A stretch of DNA of 64,000 nucleotides, taken from NCBI RefSeq assembly GCF_003335585.1, contig NZ_QBFD01000002.1:1-64000 (forward strand). Reading direction: 5' to 3'. Position numbers and translations under genes: made by a program. Of this stretch, positions 43,572-52,752 are shown one piece after another. The notes beneath the pieces were generated by a model, which was not told where the DNA came from, made no database searches, and was given only the letters and a program-made list of their open reading frames with translations. Positions within the stretch are counted from its first letter, which is position 1, and every line of letters starts with the position of its first letter. Source of the stretch: Sulfitobacter sp. DFL-14. Lineage in GTDB: Bacteria > Pseudomonadota > Alphaproteobacteria > Rhodobacterales > Rhodobacteraceae.

Positions 43572-44765
43572 TTATCCTCCCATCGTGACCTTGGCGATGA
43601 TGCCACGCTGGATTTCGTTGGAGCCGCCAAAGATCGACAGCTTGCGGTTGTTGAAATACTGCGCGGCCACTGGGCCCGCGGACAGCGGATCGGGCAGGCC
43701 CGCGTTGGAGCCTTCGACCGCTTCGGAGGCGAAGGGCATCGCATAGGCCCCGGCGGCGCGCCGCGCGAGGTCGTTGATCTCTTGCCGGATGATCGTGCCC
43801 TTGACCTTGAGCATGGAGGATTCCACCCCCGGCGCCGTGCCCGCCGCCGCCTTGGAGATGATGCGCAGGTTGGTGGTGGACATGGCCTGCAGGTCGATTT
43901 CCACCTGAGCCAGACGCGCTGCAAAATGCGGGTTCTGGATCAATGGCTTGCCGCCTGCCATCTCGGCCTTGGCGAGGCGCTTGACCGCAGTGAGGCCGGC
44001 CTGGGAAAAGCCTACGCCCGCGATATTGGTCCGCTCGTGGGTCAGCAGGTATTTGGCATAGGTCCAGCCCTTGTTCTCTTCTCCCACAAGGTTTTCGACA
44101 GGCACTTTCACATCCGTGAACCAGACCTCGTTCACCTCGGCCCCGCCGTCCAGCAGCACAATCGGGCGCACTTCGATACCCGGCGTGTCCATGTCGATCA
44201 GCAGGAACGAGATGCCTTCCTGCTGCTTGACCTCCTTGTCCGTGCGCACAAGGCAGAAGATCATGTTGGCGTGCTGGCCCAGCGTGGTCCAGGTTTTCTG
44301 TCCGTTGACGATGTAGTGGTCGCCGTCGCGGACCGCCGTGGTCTTGAGCGAAGCGAGGTCGGACCCGGCGCCCGGCTCGGAATAGCCCTGACACCACCAG
44401 TCATCGCCATTCAGGATGCGCGGCAGCCAATGGTCCTGCTGTTCCTTCGATCCGAACTTCTGCAGCACGGGCGCCAGCATCGACAGGCCAAAGGGCACGA
44501 TGCGGGGCGCGTGGTGGGCGGCGGCCTCTTCCTCGAAGATGTGGCGCTGCACGGCGTTCCATTCGGCCCCGCCGAACTTCTTGGGCCAGTTCGGTGCCAG
44601 CCAGCCCTGTTCGTTCAGGATGGCGTGCCAGCGTTCGATGTCGGCCTTGCCCAAGTCACCGCCATAGCGCACCTTGTCGCTCAGCTCCTTGGGCAGTTTG
44701 TCTTTCAGAAACGTGCGGACTTCCTCGCGGAAGGCTTTCTCTTCTTCGGAATAGCTCAGATCCAT
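43572..44765 (-). CDS. Acyl-CoA dehydrogenase, large-subunit type (PimC-like)
   Basis: This 397-residue FAD enzyme contains the FAD/substrate segments CQGYSEPGAGSDLASLKTTA (about 120-140) and GQKTWTTLGQHANMIF. Near the C-terminus it reads LSIFGGSNEIQRGII, so Gly replaces the classical Glu of the Y-E-G-T/S-NEIQ motif. The base may lie elsewhere, as in the isovaleryl- and long-chain types. AGGAG precedes the ATG. The length and pairing match PimC-like large subunits. Confidence 0.88.
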   Translation of the reverse strand: MDLSYSEEEKAFREEVRTFLKDKLPKELSDKVRYGGDLGKADIERWHAILNEQGWLAPNWPKKFGGAEWNAVQRHIFEEEAAAHHAPRIVPFGLSMLAPVLQKFGSKEQQDHWLPRILNGDDWWCQGYSEPGAGSDLASLKTTAVRDGDHYIVNGQKTWTTLGQHANMIFCLVRTDKEVKQQEGISFLLIDMDTPGIEVRPIVLLDGGAEVNEVWFTDVKVPVENLVGEENKGWTYAKYLLTHERTNIAGVGFSQAGLTAVKRLAKAEMAGGKPLIQNPHFAARLAQVEIDLQAMSTTNLRIISKAAAGTAPGVESSMLKVKGTIIRQEINDLARRAAGAYAMPFASEAVEGSNAGLPDPLSAGPVAAQYFNNRKLSIFGGSNEIQRGIIAKVTMGG

Positions 44766-44804
44766 GTCGGTGCTCCTATCGTGAATTCGCCTGGTGCATG
44801 GGGG

Positions 44805-46895
44805 TCAGTTGGCCTTGTTCAGGTCGTCGAATGTACGGCCCTCGGCCACAAGTTCCTGCAGCAGCGGTGCGGGTTGCCAGAACCACGCATCCTCCTGCGC
44901 ATAGCCTTCGATGTCGGCCAGCACCTTGTCCAGCCCCTGAATATCCGCCCATTTCATCGGTCCCCCCCAATAGCGTGGAAAGCCGTAGCCGAAGAGCAGA
45001 ACCATATCGACGTCCAGAGGACGGCGCGCGATGCCTTCGCCAACAACCTTGGCCGCTTCGTTCACCATGGCACACATGTAGCGCCGCACAATCTCTTCGT
45101 CGGTGAAGTCACGTGGCGTAATTCCGCGCTCCGCCTGTTCCTCGGCGACCAGTGCGGCGATCTTGGGGTTCGGCGTGCCGCCGCGCTTGCCCTTTTCATA
45201 GACGTAGTAGCCTTCGCCGGTCTTCTGGCCGAAATGACCCTCTTCGCAGAGCCGGTCGATATAGGTCGGCACACGTTCCGCCGGGTGGCGGTGCGGCGCC
45301 TTGCGCTTGCGCGTGGCCCAGCCGATGTCGAGCCCGGCAAGGTCGGCCACGGCAAAGGGGCCCATGGCAAAGCCGAAATCGGTCAGCGCCTTGTCGATCT
45401 GGTAGGGCGACGCGCCGTCCAGCACCATATGGTCCGCCGCGGTGCGGTAGACCGCCAGAATACGGTTGCCGATGAACCCGTCGCAGACGCCCGCGCGCAC
45501 GCTGATCTTGCCCAGTGCCTTGCCGAGCGCAAAACCGGTGGCAACGACATCCGGCGCGGTCTTGTCTGCCACCACGACCTCGAGCAGCTTCATCACATGT
45601 GCGGGCGAGAAGAAGTGCAGGCCGATCACGTCTTCGGGCCGCGAAGTGGCAGCGGCGATTTCGTCCACATCCAGATAGGAAGTGTTGGAGGCCAGCACGC
45701 AGCCGGGCTTGCACACGGCGTCGAGCTTGCCGAAAACCTCGCGTTTCACGCCCATGTCCTCGAACACCGCCTCGACCACCAGATCGACGTCGCGCAGGCT
45801 GTCGTAGTTGACCGACACCTCCAGCCCGGTGGTCATCATCGCATCGTATTTGGTCTGGGAAATCTTGCCGCGTTTCAGCGCGCCCTGAAGGTTGCCGCCA
45901 ATGCGGTCCCGCGCGGCATCCGCTGCCTCCTGCTTCATCTCGATCAGGACGACATTCAGTCCGGCCAACAGGGCGGCAGTGGCAATGCCCGCCCCCATTG
46001 TCCCGCCGCCGATAACACCAATGGATTGCAGGGCGCGCGGTTCCACGCCCTTGAGTTCCGGCAGGTTGCCCACGGCGCGTTCGTTGAAAAACGCATGGAT
46101 CATGCCCTTGCGCTGGTCCGTCTGCATCAGGTCCATGAAATGCGCCCGCTCGCGTTTCATCCCTTCGGCAAAGGGTTGCTCGGCGCTGTCCTGCACCGCG
46201 CGCACGGCGGTGGCAGGGCTGATCTGGCCCCGGCCCTTTTTCAGCACCGCGTCATAGGTGGCATCCCAGTCGATGGGGTCCGGGCCGGGCAGTTCGCTGA
46301 CCGGGCGGCGCGGCGCATTGGCGCTGAGAAGCTCGCGCGCATAGGCAAGGCCCACCGCTTCGGGCTCACCTTCGGCCACGCGGTCGATCAGGCCCATTTC
46401 CTGCGCCTCTGCCGCCTTGATCTGACGACCAGAGGTGATCATCTCGATCGCCTTTTCCGCCCCTGTCAGACGTGGCACGCGCTGGGTTCCGCCCGCGCCG
46501 GGGATCAGGCCCAGATGCACCTCGGGCAGGCCCACCCGTGCGTCGGGCTGGGCGATGCGGTAATGCGCGCCCAGCGCCACCTCAAGCCCGCCGCCCAGCG
46601 ACACCCCGTGCATGGAGGCCACCACCAGCAGCGGCGATCCTTCGATCCTTGTGCAGAGGTCCGGCAGGAAGGGTTCCTGCGGGGGTTTGCCGAATTCGGT
46701 GATGTCGGCACCCGCGATGAAGGCGCGCCCCTCACCCACGATCAGGACCGCCCTGACGCCCGCCTCGGCCTCGGCCCGGTCCATGGCGTCGGACAGCCCC
46801 TGGCGCACGGCCTGTGACAGCGCGTTGACAGGGGGATTCCGGATGCGCAGGACGGCGATGTCGTCGTGGCGGGAATAGTCGATCTTGTCGGTCAT
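44805..46895 (-). CDS. Fused enoyl-CoA hydratase / 3-hydroxyacyl-CoA dehydrogenase (FadJ/PimF-like)
   Basis: This is a 696-residue bifunctional beta-oxidation protein. The N-terminal crotonase domain has EGRAFIAGADITEFG and HGVSLGGGLEVALGAHYRIA, with catalytic Glu residues in LPEVHLGLIPGAGGTQ. The central NAD domain starts at SIGVIGGGTMGAGIATAALLAG (about 292-313), the catalytic His is in GLHFFSPAHVMKLLEVV, and two C-terminal 3HCDH domains follow. AAGGAG precedes the ATG. It lies 19 bases after iclR in the same direction. No thiolase gene accompanies it in the window. Confidence 0.93.
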   Translation of the reverse strand: MTDKIDYSRHDDIAVLRIRNPPVNALSQAVRQGLSDAMDRAEAEAGVRAVLIVGEGRAFIAGADITEFGKPPQEPFLPDLCTRIEGSPLLVVASMHGVSLGGGLEVALGAHYRIAQPDARVGLPEVHLGLIPGAGGTQRVPRLTGAEKAIEMITSGRQIKAAEAQEMGLIDRVAEGEPEAVGLAYARELLSANAPRRPVSELPGPDPIDWDATYDAVLKKGRGQISPATAVRAVQDSAEQPFAEGMKRERAHFMDLMQTDQRKGMIHAFFNERAVGNLPELKGVEPRALQSIGVIGGGTMGAGIATAALLAGLNVVLIEMKQEAADAARDRIGGNLQGALKRGKISQTKYDAMMTTGLEVSVNYDSLRDVDLVVEAVFEDMGVKREVFGKLDAVCKPGCVLASNTSYLDVDEIAAATSRPEDVIGLHFFSPAHVMKLLEVVVADKTAPDVVATGFALGKALGKISVRAGVCDGFIGNRILAVYRTAADHMVLDGASPYQIDKALTDFGFAMGPFAVADLAGLDIGWATRKRKAPHRHPAERVPTYIDRLCEEGHFGQKTGEGYYVYEKGKRGGTPNPKIAALVAEEQAERGITPRDFTDEEIVRRYMCAMVNEAAKVVGEGIARRPLDVDMVLLFGYGFPRYWGGPMKWADIQGLDKVLADIEGYAQEDAWFWQPAPLLQELVAEGRTFDDLNKAN

Positions 46896-46914
46896 TTCAG
46901 GTCTCCTTGCAGTC

Positions 46915-47706
46915 TCAGCCGCGCCGTATCAGCGCAGCCGCATGTCCGGTGTTCTGCTCAAGCGCGCGCACGGTATCGCGCAGGGCGGGGCCGACCTCTG
47001 CCAGCATGCGGTGCGTCGGCAGGTCAGCAGGTGATGCGCCACAGGTAAAGGCAACGGATTCACCAAATTCATTCGCAAAATAGGGTACGCTCACTGCGTT
47101 GACAGTACCTGTGTAGCGCAGGTCGCGCGGGGTGATGACAAATCCCTGCCCCAGCAGCTGGTCGTAGCCCTGCCTGCGAAAGGACACCAGGGTGTCGGCG
47201 TTTTCAAGCCCTGCGAACCTGTCGTCATCCATCGAGGCCAGCACCGCCATGCCGGAGGAGGAGCCGTACATCGGAATGCGGTAGCCCGGATCCAGCCAGA
47301 TGGTCGATTTCCCTTCGGGCCGCCAGGTTTTTGCCAGCAGCATCCGCGCACCGTCGCGCACGGCGATCAGCGCCAGCGTGCCGGTCCGGTCCGCAAGCGC
47401 CTGCATCTGTTCCGAGGCATGATCGACAAAACCGACGGAAAGCCCCGCGACAGATCCAAGAGCCACGGCGGCCGGGCCCAGGCGGAACCGGTCGTTGCGC
47501 CCGCCATGGACGAGATAGCCCAATTCGCACAGCGTATAGGTCAGCCGCGAGATCGTCGGCTTGGGCAATCCGGTACGTTTGGCGATTTCTGCATGGGTCA
47601 GCCCGTTGTCGCTGGCACGAAAGGCCCGCAACACGCCAAGGCCCCGGGCAAGCGTATTGGCAAACTTGCGGTCGGTGGTCCCGGATTCTGTCTGACCGGA
47701 TGTCAT
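46915..47706 (-). CDS. IclR family transcriptional regulator
   Basis: This protein has about 263 residues from the ATG at 47706. The N-terminal winged helix-turn-helix (RGLGVLRAFRASDNGLTHAE, then AKRTGLPKPTISRLTYTL) is followed by the IclR effector domain ending in TCGASPADLPTHRMLAEVGP. In-frame ATGs further upstream (47739 and beyond) are possible; the homologous region starts after either. It heads the leftward acyl-CoA operon, so it is probably autoregulated together with the genes it controls. A TTTCGCA-T-TGCAAAA palindrome about 140 bases upstream is the likely binding site. Confidence 0.88.
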   Translation of the reverse strand: MTSGQTESGTTDRKFANTLARGLGVLRAFRASDNGLTHAEIAKRTGLPKPTISRLTYTLCELGYLVHGGRNDRFRLGPAAVALGSVAGLSVGFVDHASEQMQALADRTGTLALIAVRDGARMLLAKTWRPEGKSTIWLDPGYRIPMYGSSSGMAVLASMDDDRFAGLENADTLVSFRRQGYDQLLGQGFVITPRDLRYTGTVNAVSVPYFANEFGESVAFTCGASPADLPTHRMLAEVGPALRDTVRALEQNTGHAAALIRRG

Positions 47707-47842
47707 TTGCACGGAGATGCCCCCGCGCTGATGCGACATGGCAGCAGGCAGGCCCCGGCAACGGCGACCGAGCGGGTCACCCCCGGCCTGCGCGGTCTCA
47801 GCGGTGCGGACAATCCCGGCAAAGCAATCCTCCCCATTGCTG

Positions 47843-47874
47843 TTTCGCATTGCAAAACACTGTTTCGCAAAATT
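47843..47874. promoter_or_regulatory. Putative IclR operator
   Basis: TTTCGCATTGCAAAA (47843-47857) is a 15-base imperfect palindrome of the form TTT(C/T)GCA-N-TGC(A/G)AAA. A second half-site TTTCGCAAAA begins 20 bases later at 47863, two helical turns away. This spacing is typical of IclR-family operators. It lies upstream of the iclR-led operon. Confidence 0.5.
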
Positions 47875-48216
47875 CATCGGAACATAGGTTCACGGTTTCA
47901 AAGGCACAAGACCAAAAACAAGGGGAGGGGCAAGGACAGGGCGTCATCCTGGGTCCGCCCATGCCGGGACCCTGGGGCCCTGCCTCTGAGCGGGTCAGAT
48001 TGCGGCCTCCCTTTCAGATGCCGGGCAAAGCCGGTTTGTGTCAGAGTGCTGGCGCCGGGCGGGGATGCTTTTGGGCGTTGGCATCGCCAAACGGAACGGC
48101 GGGAAAGGTCTGGTTCAGGTCGGAAACACCTGGCGGTTGGCGTCGCTTCGCTCCTCCGCATCACAGAGAAGATTCAGAAAACCCGTCGCATCGAATGAAA
48201 CATGCACGGCTTTCAA

Positions 48217-48262
48217 CCCTCCTGTGATGACATGTCATTTTTGACATGTCATCACAGGAGGG
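48217..48262. repeat. Perfect 21-bp hairpin with TGACATGTCA core (locus 2)
   Basis: The left arm 48217-48237 (CCCTCCTGTGATG then ACATGTCA) is the exact complement of 48242-48262, with loop TTTT. The core TGACATGTCA and T spacer are the same as in the inverted repeat at 16432-16489, but the outer 11 bases of each arm differ and still pair. The right arm contains AGGAGGG, which would be sequestered in the folded RNA. Confidence 0.9.
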
Positions 48263-48270
48263 TCTTCTGG

Positions 48271-48429
48271 ATGCACGGTCCCATTGGCCCCATCGGCCGT
48301 ATTGGCGACACTCGCAACATCGGCGACATCGGCGACATGCATACGACCGGTGGGATCATCCTTACCGCAAGTAGATCGACACCGGAACGGGTCCTGTTTC
48401 GGATCAACTGCCTTGCGCCGGACTGGTGA
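48271..48429 (+). CDS. Possible 52-residue small protein with IG repeats
   Basis: The ATG at 48271 follows AGGAGG by 9 bases, which is an excellent ribosome binding site. The product begins MHGPIGPIGRIGDTRNIGDI and has no recognised domain. The IG periodicity simply reflects the 9-base tandem repeat. The ribosome binding site lies within the 3' arm of the 21-bp hairpin, which would hide it. Coding status is doubtful; a regulated leader peptide is one option. Confidence 0.25.
   Translation: MHGPIGPIGRIGDTRNIGDIGDMHTTGGIILTASRSTPERVLFRINCLAPDW
48277..48339. repeat. Seven-unit imperfect tandem repeat, 9-bp period
   Basis: The units GGTCCCATT, GGCCCCATC, GGCCGTATT, GGCGACACT, CGCAACATC, GGCGACATC and GGCGACATG follow one another without spacers. 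It begins 15 bases after the hairpin, so this locus repeats the hairpin-then-tandem-repeat layout of 16432-16575. Confidence 0.7.
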
Positions 48430-48440
48430 GCAGCCAGCCC

Positions 48441-48923
48441 CTAGCCGTAGATGAAACACCGCCCCGGCACCGCCTCTGGCGGCAATTCCTGCTCCTGCAA
48501 ACGCTCGAAATACATCCGGTCCGATGACACCATCAGGCCACCCGGCGCCAGAAGCGGCTCGATCAGGGGCGAGACCAGCCGTGCGAAAGCATCGTTCTTG
48601 GACAGATTGTGACCGCCCAGATCGGCATGAATCAGCGCCACCGTCGGCCCGAACCGCCCAAGCGCCTCAACCAGCGTTTCGCGCACATCGCCCAGAATCA
48701 GCATCTCGTCGGCCGGTGTGCTGTCAGGATGGGCGGCAACGGCCCGCTCAAACACAAAGATGTCACGGCCCGGCATCGTCTCGCGCATGTGGTGATAGGT
48801 GCGGCCATTGCCCAGCCCCAATTCGAACACCGGTCCGGGGAAGTCGGCGGTCCGCGCGGCGGCGTGATCCAGACAGGCGCGCTGCGACACCATCCGGTTG
48901 ATAAAGACATCTAGGCGGCTCAT
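48441..48923 (-). CDS. Class I SAM-dependent methyltransferase-like protein
   Basis: This 160-residue protein has a Rossmann-type motif I VFELGLGNGRTYHHMRE near 35-51 and an acidic residue at the end of strand 2 (DIFVFERAV). It is short for a methyltransferase, covering mainly the SAM-binding core, and its substrate is unknown. AGGAG precedes the ATG at 48923. It is divergent from the peptide ABC transporter operon, with about 150 bases between. Confidence 0.75.
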   Translation of the reverse strand: MSRLDVFINRMVSQRACLDHAAARTADFPGPVFELGLGNGRTYHHMRETMPGRDIFVFERAVAAHPDSTPADEMLILGDVRETLVEALGRFGPTVALIHADLGGHNLSKNDAFARLVSPLIEPLLAPGGLMVSSDRMYFERLQEQELPPEAVPGRCFIYG

Positions 48924-49070
48924 GCGGTACTCCTGTAACATTTCCGGCCCTACATGGCGCAGGTGCAGCACAATGTGAAGCATTGACGCCTGACGCCGCG
49001 CGCCTCTGGACCTGTGGCGCGGAATAGGTTTCACTTCAAGTTCTGTACTCTTGGCCCCGACAGGAACCCG

Positions 49071-50840
49071 ATGACCTCACTGCTCGATGTTGACGCACTT
49101 ACGATCGGCTTTGGCATGGCCCCGCCGGTGGTCAGCAACGTGAGCTTTTCGGTCCACGCGGGCGAGACACTTGCGCTGGTCGGCGAAAGCGGATCGGGCA
49201 AGACGCTTTCCTGCCGCGCGATCCTGCGCATCCTGCCGGAGACGGCGCAGGTCCGGGGCGGCGGGATCACCTTCAACCAGCCTGACGGGGCGACCGACCT
49301 GCTGACCTGTTCCAGCAGGCATATGCGACGCATCCGGGGCAACCGGATCGCGATGATCTTTCAGGAGCCGATGCGCTCGCTGTCACCGCTGCACCGGCTG
49401 GGCAATCAGGTCGGCGAGGTGCTGCGGATTCACCGCAATCTCGGCGGCGCCGAGACAAAGCGCCGGGTCCTGGCCCAATTCGAGAAAGTCGGCTTTGCAG
49501 ATCCTGAACGGGCATGGCGCAGCTATCCGTTCGAGATGTCGGGCGGGATGCGTCAGCGCGCCATGATCGCCATGGCCATGGTTGCCGAGCCAGAGCTGTT
49601 GATCGCGGATGAACCCACCACCGCACTGGACGTCACGACGCAGGCGCAGGTTCTGGGGCTGATCCGCAGCTTGCAGAAGGATACCGGCATGGCCGTCATC
49701 CTGGTGACCCATGATCTGGGCGTGGTGGCCAATATGGCACAGCAGGTCGTGGTCATGAACAAGGGCCGTGTCATGGAAAGCGGCGGCGCCAGCGGCATTC
49801 TGGGGGCGCCTGCACATGGCTACACGAAAAAGCTCTTTGCCGCCGCGCCGATGATCCCGGAGGTCGCGCAACCCGGAGGGGCACTGGATCGCAAGGACAT
49901 CATTCTCGACCTCAGGAACGTGTCCAAGACCTATACCATGCGGGCCGGAGGCTGGCGCAAACCGGTACAGATCGCAGCCTGCCGGGACGTGAACCTGCAG
50001 GTGGTGCGCGGCAAAACACTGGCCGTGGTGGGCGAAAGCGGCTCGGGCAAGACGACCTGCGCGCGCATCGCCCTTGGCGCGGAGCGCCCCGATCCCGGCG
50101 GAGAGGTGCTGTTTGCCCCGGACCGGGACGATGCGCCGCTGCCTGTGCACGACATGACGCGCACCCAGCGCACCGCCTTTCAGCGTCAGGCGCAGATGGT
50201 GTTCCAGGACCCCTATTCCTCCCTTTCCCCCCGCATGCGGGTGCAAAGCGCGATGATCGAGCCGATGCAGATCCACAACATCGGCAGCCGTTCGGAGCAG
50301 CTTGAAAAGGCGGCGGAAATGCTGCGCTGGGTCGGGCTGGACCCGGACATGCTGCGCCGCTATCCGCATGCGTTTTCCGGTGGTCAGCGACAGCGCCTGT
50401 CAATCGCACGGGCGCTGACCCTCGATCCCAGGCTGCTGATCTGTGACGAGCCGACCTCGGCGCTGGATGTTTCCGTGCAGGATCAGATCCTGACCCTGCT
50501 CGAAGACATCCGCGACCGTGCCGCGCTGAGCTATCTGTTCATCAGCCACGATCTGGCCGTGGTCGCGCGGATCGCCGATGAGGTTGCGGTGATGCGCGCC
50601 GGGGTGATCGTGGAACAGGCGCCGCCCGAAACGCTGTTCTACAACCCCTGCCACCCCTACACCCGGGCCTTGATCGCCGCACAGCCGGAACCGGACCTTT
50701 CGCGCCCCATCGACCTTGCCCTGGTCGCAAAAGGCGCCGGATCACCGGCAAGCTGGCCGGACCGGTTCCGCTTTGAAGGCGCCGACGCACCCATCCTGCG
50801 TGAGCTGGATCCCGGACATCTGGTGAGGTGCCATGTTTAG
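49071..50840 (+). CDS. Fused two-domain ABC ATPase of an oligopeptide-type importer
   Basis: This 589-residue protein joins two ATPase domains (OppD plus OppF type). Domain 1: Walker [12 protein letters not shown] (about 39), signature MSGGMRQR and Walker [13 protein letters not shown]. Domain 2: Walker [12 protein letters not shown], signature [15 protein letters not shown] and Walker [13 protein letters not shown]. An oligo_HPY segment follows each. Both sites look catalytically complete. The ATG at 49071 has AGGAA upstream. The end overlaps the binding-protein gene by 8 bases. Confidence 0.93.
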   Translation: MTSLLDVDALTIGFGMAPPVVSNVSFSVHAGETLALVGESGSGKTLSCRAILRILPETAQVRGGGITFNQPDGATDLLTCSSRHMRRIRGNRIAMIFQEPMRSLSPLHRLGNQVGEVLRIHRNLGGAETKRRVLAQFEKVGFADPERAWRSYPFEMSGGMRQRAMIAMAMVAEPELLIADEPTTALDVTTQAQVLGLIRSLQKDTGMAVILVTHDLGVVANMAQQVVVMNKGRVMESGGASGILGAPAHGYTKKLFAAAPMIPEVAQPGGALDRKDIILDLRNVSKTYTMRAGGWRKPVQIAACRDVNLQVVRGKTLAVVGESGSGKTTCARIALGAERPDPGGEVLFAPDRDDAPLPVHDMTRTQRTAFQRQAQMVFQDPYSSLSPRMRVQSAMIEPMQIHNIGSRSEQLEKAAEMLRWVGLDPDMLRRYPHAFSGGQRQRLSIARALTLDPRLLICDEPTSALDVSVQDQILTLLEDIRDRAALSYLFISHDLAVVARIADEVAVMRAGVIVEQAPPETLFYNPCHPYTRALIAAQPEPDLSRPIDLALVAKGAGSPASWPDRFRFEGADAPILRELDPGHLVRCHV

Positions 50841-52752
50841 GTGCATCGCCCTCTGCCTCGCCCTGATCACGGGCCTCTCCGCTTCTGCCCAACAGATGCC
50901 GGCGCCTCAGGAAAGCTCCTTCTGGCAGATGGAGATCAACCAGGGCCACCTGCCCCCGATCGCAGAGCGTTTGCCGGAAACGCCGCTGATCGTCGATCTG
51001 CCCGCCAAGGGGCGCAGCTTTGGCAGGCAGGGTGGCACCCTGCGCACCATGGTCTCGCGTGCCAAGGACGTGCGCCAGATGGTGGTGTATGGCTATGCCC
51101 GCCTGGTCGGCTATGACACCAACTACGAACTTTACCCCGACATCCTGCGCGACATCGAGATCGAGGAAGACCGCAGGTTCACCATGCATCTGCGCCCCGG
51201 CCACCGCTGGTCCGACGGCGCGCCCTTCACGTCAGAAGATTTCCGCTATTGGTGGGAATATGTCGTGAACAATGAAAAGATCACGCCAACCGGGCCGCCG
51301 GAGTTCATGTATGTCGACGGCGTCCTGGGCAGCGTGACCTTTCCCGATGCCTATACGGTGGTATTCGAATGGCCGACGGCCAATGCAAACTTCCTGCCGC
51401 TGCTGGCGCAGGCGGCCCCGCCGTTCATCTATCGGCCCGCACATTACCTCAGACAGTTTCACGGCGACCTTGCGGATCCCGCCGCGCTGAAACTGGAAAC
51501 CCGCAAGGCGCGGGTCAAGAGCTGGGCCGCGCTGCACAACCGTCGTGACAGCATGTACAAGTTCGACAACCCGCAGCAGCCGACCCTGCAGCCCTGGATC
51601 AACGCCAGCGGCACCACCTCGCGGCAGGTTTTCGTGCGCAACCCCTATTATCACAGGATCGACGCCCGGGGGGTCCAGTTGCCCTATATCGACATTGTCG
51701 AGATGAGCATCGTGGGCGGCGGGCTGGTTGCGGCCAAGGCCAACGCGGGCGAGGCGGACCTTCAGGCGCGCGGCCTCGATTTCCCGGACATCTCGATCCT
51801 CAAGAAGGGCGAATCCGACGGCGGCAACTACCGCACGCTGCTTTGGGGCAACGGGGCGGCCAGCCAGATCGCGATCTACCCCAACCTCAACTTCAACGAT
51901 CCCGTCTGGCGCGAGGTGATGCGCGATGTGCGGTTCCGCCGGGCCCTCAGCATGGGCATCGACCGGCATATGATCAACCGCGCCCTCTATTTCGGCCTGG
52001 CGCTGGAGGGGGGCATGACCGCCCTGTCATCCAGCCCCCTGTTCAACCGCGCCGATCTGTCGATGTGGGCCACCATGGATATCGACGCGGCCAATGACCT
52101 GCTGGACGAGATGGGCCTGACCGAACGCACTCCGGACGGGCTGCGCAGGCTGCCGGACGGGCGGCCGATGGAGTTCATCGTGGAAACGGCAGGCGAACGG
52201 CAAGAGGTCGAGAATGCCCTGGCCATCGTCACGGACACCTGGCGCGACCTCGGGATCAAACTGGTGATGCGCCCGCTTGACCGCGACATCCTGCGCAACC
52301 GAGTCTATGCCGGTGTGTCGATGTCGGCGGTCTGGTTCGGCTGGGACAACGGGCTGCCCTCCGCCTCGACCTCGCCGATGTATCTTGCCCCCACCAACCA
52401 GGAATTCTTTGCCTGGCCGAAGTGGGGCCAGTACTTCCAATCGGGCGGCGAGGTCGGCGAAGCCCCGGACCTGCCGGAGGCGAAACGCCTGCTGGCACTG
52501 TCGGACCAATGGAACCATTCCTTCGACCGGGATGAACGCCGCGCCATCTGGGCTGAGATGCTGGACATCCACGCAGAGCAGCAATTCGCGATTGGCATCC
52601 TGTCCGAAGCCCCGCAGCCCGTGGTGGTCAACAAGCGGCTGCGCAACGTGCCCGAAACGGCGATCTGGGCGTTCGAACCCGGCGCGCATTTCGGCGTCCA
52701 CCGCATTGACGAATTCTACTTTGAAGATGCCCTGCAACAGGTGACGCAATGA
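50833..52752 (+). CDS. ABC transporter substrate-binding protein, family 5 (OppA/DppA-like)
   Basis: This 639-residue periplasmic protein has a Sec signal peptide ([19 protein letters not shown], cleavage near residue 19). SBP_bac_5 features include GGTLRTM, LRPGHRWSDGAPFTSEDFRYWWEY and RFRRALSMGIDRHMINRALYFG. It is longer than classical OppA (about 540) and belongs to the large-binding-protein subgroup used for peptides or other bulky solutes. It is coupled to the ATPase gene before it and the permease gene after it (4-base overlap). Confidence 0.92.
   Translation: MFRCIALCLALITGLSASAQQMPAPQESSFWQMEINQGHLPPIAERLPETPLIVDLPAKGRSFGRQGGTLRTMVSRAKDVRQMVVYGYARLVGYDTNYELYPDILRDIEIEEDRRFTMHLRPGHRWSDGAPFTSEDFRYWWEYVVNNEKITPTGPPEFMYVDGVLGSVTFPDAYTVVFEWPTANANFLPLLAQAAPPFIYRPAHYLRQFHGDLADPAALKLETRKARVKSWAALHNRRDSMYKFDNPQQPTLQPWINASGTTSRQVFVRNPYYHRIDARGVQLPYIDIVEMSIVGGGLVAAKANAGEADLQARGLDFPDISILKKGESDGGNYRTLLWGNGAASQIAIYPNLNFNDPVWREVMRDVRFRRALSMGIDRHMINRALYFGLALEGGMTALSSSPLFNRADLSMWATMDIDAANDLLDEMGLTERTPDGLRRLPDGRPMEFIVETAGERQEVENALAIVTDTWRDLGIKLVMRPLDRDILRNRVYAGVSMSAVWFGWDNGLPSASTSPMYLAPTNQEFFAWPKWGQYFQSGGEVGEAPDLPEAKRLLALSDQWNHSFDRDERRAIWAEMLDIHAEQQFAIGILSEAPQPVVVNKRLRNVPETAIWAFEPGAHFGVHRIDEFYFEDALQQVTQ

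Larger units (their letters stand above)
47707..48440. other. 734-base largely non-coding region upstream of iclR
   Basis: From left to right it holds the iclR promoter region with an IclR-type palindrome (47843-47874), about 340 bases with no feature I recognise, a long hairpin (48217-48262), a 9-base periodic repeat (48277-48339) and one possible small ORF (48271-48429). The methyltransferase gene ends at 48441. Confidence 0.6.

Noticed and set aside
42729..46817. A 1362-codon open frame on the plus strand
   Set aside because: It lies exactly antisense to two acyl-CoA dehydrogenases and the FadJ-like fusion, which have clear family motifs. High GC content opens such shadow frames.
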